64,000 nucleotides of DNA. Origin: Azospira restricta (GTDB lineage Bacteria; Pseudomonadota; Gammaproteobacteria; Burkholderiales; Rhodocyclaceae). The stretch is taken from contig NZ_CP064781.1 in the NCBI RefSeq assembly GCF_016858125.1, positions 3,171,501-3,235,500 of the forward strand, in the 5' to 3' direction. The position numbers and the translations under genes are program-made. How positions within the stretch are numbered: position 1 is the stretch's first letter; each line of letters begins with the position of its first letter. Positions 62,034 through 64,000 of this stretch are shown here, piece by piece. The notes beneath the pieces are model-generated. The model was not told the DNA's origin. It worked only from the letters and a program-made list of their open reading frames with translations, and did no database searches.

Positions 62034-63020
62034 TCAGTTCCCCCCCTTTTCGTCGTCGGCGTCCGGCTTGATGTTGCGCTTGGCGACGAAAGTCATCGCG
62101 CCGAGCACGGCGAGCGGCATCGCCAGCCCGCCGTAGAGCGTGTGCTGGATCGACTCGGAATGCGCCGCCGCGGCTTCCGGCGGCAGGCTGGGCATGCCGA
62201 CCTTCTCGAACGGCACCCCCGAGAGCTTGAGCACCTGCGTGCCGCCGTACTCGGTCTCGCCGTAGACATGCTGCTGGTAGGTGCCGACGACGTTCTCGTA
62301 GCTCTGGTCCGGCCCGCCCAGCTTGCCGCGCGGGAAGGTGGCGAAGGTGCCGGGCTTCAGCGCCAGGCGGCGCTTGGCTTCGGCGAGCAGGTCGCTGGTC
62401 TTGCCGTAGAGCGTCGCACCGGTCGGGCAGACCTCGGCACAGGCCGAGTAGCGGCCGTCCTTGTAGCGGTGGCGGCACAGTTCGCACTTGCCGATCTTGC
62501 CGGTAGGCGAGTCGTACTGGTACTTGGGGATACCGAACGGGCAGGCGGCGACGCAGTAGCGGCAGCCGATGCAGGCGTCGGCGTTGTACTCGACGATGCC
62601 GTTCTCCGGATTCTTGACCATCGCCGACACCGGGCAGGCCGAGACGCACGAGGGGTCGGCGCAGTGCATGCACGAGGTCTTCATGAAGGCGTAGCCGTTC
62701 TCCTCGGCGTCCTTCGTCTCCATCGTGCCGCTGCGGTACATCTTGATCAGGTTGAAGGTGCGGCCGCTGGTGTCGAGCGGCGTGTCCCACAGCTGGTCGA
62801 GCGTCGAGAACTCGGCCGGATTGTCGTTGGCCTGCTTGCAGGCGGCGACGCAGGCCTTGCAGCCGACGCACAGCGTCGCGTCGTAGAGCAGGCCGAGCGC
62901 CTCGGGCGGGCGCTGACGCGTCTCGCGCGCGACGGCCGGCGTGCTGGTGACGGCGCTCGCCGCCACCGCCGCACCGCTCGCGGCGACGACCCCCTTCAGG
63001 AAATTGCGACGGGTGCTCAT
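62034..63020 (-). CDS. hybA: HybA-type 4Fe-4S ferredoxin subunit
   Basis: A 328-aa periplasmic protein. A Tat signal (STRRNFLKGV) is followed by four Cys clusters: CVGCKACVAAC, CMHCADPSCVSACP, CIGCRYCVAACPFG, and CELCRHR...CAEVCPTGA. They hold about four [4Fe-4S] centres. A C-terminal membrane helix (about 290-312) anchors it, as in HybA. It carries electrons from HybO to HybB. Confidence 0.96.
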   Translation of the reverse strand: MSTRRNFLKGVVAASGAAVAASAVTSTPAVARETRQRPPEALGLLYDATLCVGCKACVAACKQANDNPAEFSTLDQLWDTPLDTSGRTFNLIKMYRSGTMETKDAEENGYAFMKTSCMHCADPSCVSACPVSAMVKNPENGIVEYNADACIGCRYCVAACPFGIPKYQYDSPTGKIGKCELCRHRYKDGRYSACAEVCPTGATLYGKTSDLLAEAKRRLALKPGTFATFPRGKLGGPDQSYENVVGTYQQHVYGETEYGGTQVLKLSGVPFEKVGMPSLPPEAAAAHSESIQHTLYGGLAMPLAVLGAMTFVAKRNIKPDADDEKGGN

Positions 63021-63022
63021 CG

Positions 63023-64000
63023 TTACACCTGTTCCTTCTCGCCGGCCTTCTTCGCCGCTTCCATCTCCTCGGCCTGGTGCGAGAGGCCGAGGTTGCGGGC
63101 GACCATCGCGCCGGCGCCGGCAGCGGCGCCGGCCACCGCAGCGAGCACGGCGGCGGCACCGAGCGTCGCGCCGGTGCCCTTCTCCTCGACGATGCGCGGG
63201 TACTGCAGCGGCGGTTCGATGTTCTTCAGCTTGGCCGGCAGATGGATCGGCTTCTGGAAGCCGACGCCCTGCTCGGTGCAGCCGATGCACGGATGGCCGC
63301 AGCCGACCGGCCAGGTGCCGCCGCCGGCGTCGCCGAAGAGCACGGTCGGGCAGTTGGCATAGGTCTCCGGCCCCTTGCAGCCGAGCTTGTACAGGCAGTA
63401 GCCCTTGCGGTGGCCGTCGTCGCCGAACTCCATGGCGAAGCGGCCGGCGTCGAAGTGCGCGCGGCGCTCGCAGTTCTCGTGGATCAGCCGCGAGTAGGCG
63501 AACTTCGGCCGGCCGAGCGCGTCGATCTCGGGCAGCGTGCCGAAGGTCAGGAAATGCACGACCGTTGACAGGAAGTTGTACGGGTTCGGCGGACAGCCGG
63601 GGATCGTCACCACCGGCTTGTCGGTGATGATCTTGTTGGCGCCGACGGCGCCGGTCGGGTTCGGGTCGGTCGAGGGCATGCCGCCCCACGACGCGCAGGA
63701 ACCGATCGCGATCACCGCCGCGGCGTCCTTCGCGCATTCCTTCGTCAGCTCGATCGCCGTCTTGCCGCCGATCTTGCAGTAGATGCCACCGTCCTTGGTC
63801 GGGATCGCGCCCTCGATCACCAGCACGTACTTGCCGGCGTTGGCCTTCATCGCCGCTTCGCGCGCCGCCTCGATCTGGTGGCCGGCGGCGGCGAACAGCG
63901 TCTCGTGGTAGTCGAGCGAGATGACGTCGAGGATCAGCTTCTCCAGCGTCGGGTGCTCGGCGCGCAGCATCGACTCGGTACAGCCGGTGCATTCCTGGAA
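63023..64000 (-). CDS. hybO: [NiFe] hydrogenase small subunit HybO, 5' end cut by window
   Basis: At least 325 residues are visible; the Tat signal and start are beyond the right edge. The proximal-cluster motif is ECTGCTES, the standard form with two Cys, not the six-Cys type of oxygen-tolerant enzymes. Later Cys/His ligands appear in IPGCPPNPYNF, HENCERR, CLYKLGCKGPETYANCP and CGHPCIGCTE. The tail has a membrane helix (Ala-rich, about 35 residues from the end), as in HybO/HydA. It pairs with HybC; its stop is 2 bp before hybA. Confidence 0.95.
   Translation of the reverse strand, partial: FQECTGCTESMLRAEHPTLEKLILDVISLDYHETLFAAAGHQIEAAREAAMKANAGKYVLVIEGAIPTKDGGIYCKIGGKTAIELTKECAKDAAAVIAIGSCASWGGMPSTDPNPTGAVGANKIITDKPVVTIPGCPPNPYNFLSTVVHFLTFGTLPEIDALGRPKFAYSRLIHENCERRAHFDAGRFAMEFGDDGHRKGYCLYKLGCKGPETYANCPTVLFGDAGGGTWPVGCGHPCIGCTEQGVGFQKPIHLPAKLKNIEPPLQYPRIVEEKGTGATLGAAAVLAAVAGAAAGAGAMVARNLGLSHQAEEMEAAKKAGEKEQV

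Noticed and set aside
59051-62071. 1006-codon open frame antisense to hybB, hybC and part of the repeat
   Set aside because: Spans two certain hydrogenase genes on the opposite strand; composition is that of a shadow frame.

Overview
The window is high-GC chromosomal DNA with short intergenic gaps and SD-led operons. It looks like a respiratory betaproteobacterium. My best guess is the Rhodocyclales (Azoarcus/Thauera-like), inferred from gene content only: a PQQ-alcohol oxidation regulon, many c-type cytochromes, a TRAP importer, an E. coli hydrogenase-2-like operon and greB. I saw no rRNA, tRNA or CRISPR array.

Layout. 1-400: end of a small TonB-type operon. 638-4064: PQQ alcohol dehydrogenase with the lanthanide-type Asp, a c-type cytochrome and a double-Cache protein, behind a sigma-54 promoter. 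4106-8384: a His-rich exported protein, then a TsdA-like dihaem cytochrome facing a TtrS/TtrR-like two-component system. 8528-11706: solute-binding protein plus hybrid kinase. 11835-16234: a four-gene cluster (DUF3348, DUF802/MotA-like, MotB/OmpA-like, DUF2894) with the architecture of a ZorAB-like ion-driven motor. 16328-20876: sigma-54 activator divergent from aldehyde dehydrogenase, DUF779 protein and cytochrome c. 20957-26209: exported proteins, a putative metallopeptidase, a BNR propeller with a MoaD-like partner, and an orphan sensor kinase. 26240-31337: PedF cytochrome, quinoprotein-associated binding protein, beta-propeller and cytochrome b561, divergent from a second sigma-54 activator. 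31421-35155: small metabolic and exported genes. 35412-43945: 5-oxoproline operon (PxpABC, TRAP transporter, DUF1445) with a divergent LysR regulator. 44013-51086: htpG and a KdpDE-like/TrkAH potassium operon. 51169-54709: greB, a 49-bp tandem repeat, ilvA, diguanylate cyclase. 55186-57471: IS3 remnant and a lower-GC membrane spermidine-synthase-like gene. 57618-64000: hydrogenase operon hybOABC-D-G-E, with hybO cut by the window end.

How it fits together. Alcohol oxidation appears split over three loci: the dehydrogenase (738-4064), the aldehyde step (18530-20876) and accessory cytochrome/binding functions (26240-29081). They are tied together by sigma-54 promoters. A 20-bp core is identical upstream of the dehydrogenase and of pedF, and two AcoR-like activators sit beside the other two loci. 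Electrons from alcohols, thiosulfate (TsdA) and H2 (Hyb) would all enter the periplasmic or quinone pools.

The best candidate for an undescribed system is the motor-like cluster at 11835-16234. The next most unusual signal is a repeat element that begins exactly at the stop codons of ilvA and hybC and folds into a covarying hairpin.
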